Assembly: GCF_000422385.1 (NCBI RefSeq)
Contig: NZ_AULR01000002.1
Location: 461,439-525,438 of the forward strand
Length of the DNA: 64,000 nt
From: Microbacterium indicum DSM 19969
GTDB lineage: Bacteria; Actinomycetota; Actinomycetes; Actinomycetales; Microbacteriaceae
Reading direction: 5' to 3'
The position numbers and the translations under genes were made by a program. The notes beneath the pieces are model-generated. The model was not told where the DNA came from, did not search any database, and was given only the letters and a program-made list of their open reading frames with translations. This document shows positions 63,681 to 64,000 of this stretch, piece by piece (the first letter of the stretch is position 1; each line of letters starts with the position of its first letter).

Positions 63681-64000
63681 TCACGCCGCGAGTGCGACGG
63701 TCGTGTTCATGATGGTCTCGAACTCGATGGGCGTCAAACGGCCCAGACGCGCCTGGCGTCGCCGGCGGTGGTAGGTCCGCTCGATCCAGGTGACGATCGC
63801 GATGCGCAGCTGCTCGCGGGCTGTCCAGGAGCGGCGGTTGAGGACGTTCTTCTGGAGCAGGGCGAAGAAGCTTTCCATGGCTGCATTGTCACCGCTCGAC
63901 CCGACTCTGCCCATGCTCCCGACCATGCGATGACGGGCCAGAGCACGCAGGAACTTCCTGCTTCGAAATTGAGATCCTCTATCGCTGTGAACGATGCAGC
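63681..64000 (-). mobile_element. IS3-family transposase, C-terminal part, cut by window edge
   Basis: About 106 C-terminal codons of an IS3-family OrfB integrase-type transposase. IVHSDRGSQF carries the second Asp and GDNAAMESFFALLQKNVL the Glu of the D-D-E triad. The closing TYHRRRRQARLGRLTPIEFE is typical. The frame is open to the window end. The sequence TGACAGGTTGTAGTCA at 63668 could be near the element's terminal repeat (a guess). The 161 bases between it and the AbiE terminator hold no gene that I can see. Confidence 0.85.

Overview
The window is 64 kb of very GC-rich DNA from an actinobacterium, most likely a member of the Microbacteriaceae. I infer this from glnE beside glnA, Lnt and TerC relatives, an F420-pathway CofD, an IdeR/DtxR-type iron box, and many start codons placed 6-7 bases after a TANNNT -10 element (leaderless transcripts). 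Almost everything reads as chromosomal housekeeping DNA with short accessory patches. The only intact stable RNA gene I see is one tRNA-Glu. There is no rRNA, CRISPR array or prophage.

Layout: 1-8.4 kb holds a partial lipid-kinase gene, an orphan ParA, and a leftward block of nitrogen-assimilation genes (glnE, glnA), apolipoprotein N-acyltransferase and the ribosome genes rimM, a KH protein and rpsP. 8.6-13.5 kb is an iron-siderophore uptake operon (binding protein, two permeases, ATPase, siderophore-interacting reductase) behind an iron box. 13.5-18.7 kb is glycerol catabolism (SorC-type regulator divergent from glpD-glpF-glpK), closed by a strong hairpin terminator shared with ffh. 20.3-27.6 kb has a TetR regulator, lipB-lipA and a peptide-type ABC importer. 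Two copies of one palindrome suggest that the TetR protein controls both lipB-lipA and the importer.

27.6-34.3 kb carries a PPOX flavoprotein, a DUF2004 protein, ftsY, an RsmC-like methyltransferase and smc. 34.4-40.4 kb is more accessory: a possible leader peptide before a small protein and a GNAT enzyme, a lone cofD, a GntR-MFS pair, DUF2200, and about 1 kb of gene remnants. 40.4-54 kb is core: mutM-rnc-rpmF-DUF177-coaD-recG, rsmD, thiL, ddl-gpsA-plsC-murA and leuDC.

54.1-64 kb is the richest part for follow-up. terC has a leader that fits a manganese (yybP-ykoY) riboswitch. A LysR regulator precedes a DUF1852-MetE-like pair that matches the folate-independent methionine synthase MesX/MesD. 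An MFS gene is frameshifted and faces a ChrB-like gene. An AbiEi/AbiEii toxin-antitoxin pair follows, with its promoter inside an inverted repeat, and the window ends in an IS3-family transposase.
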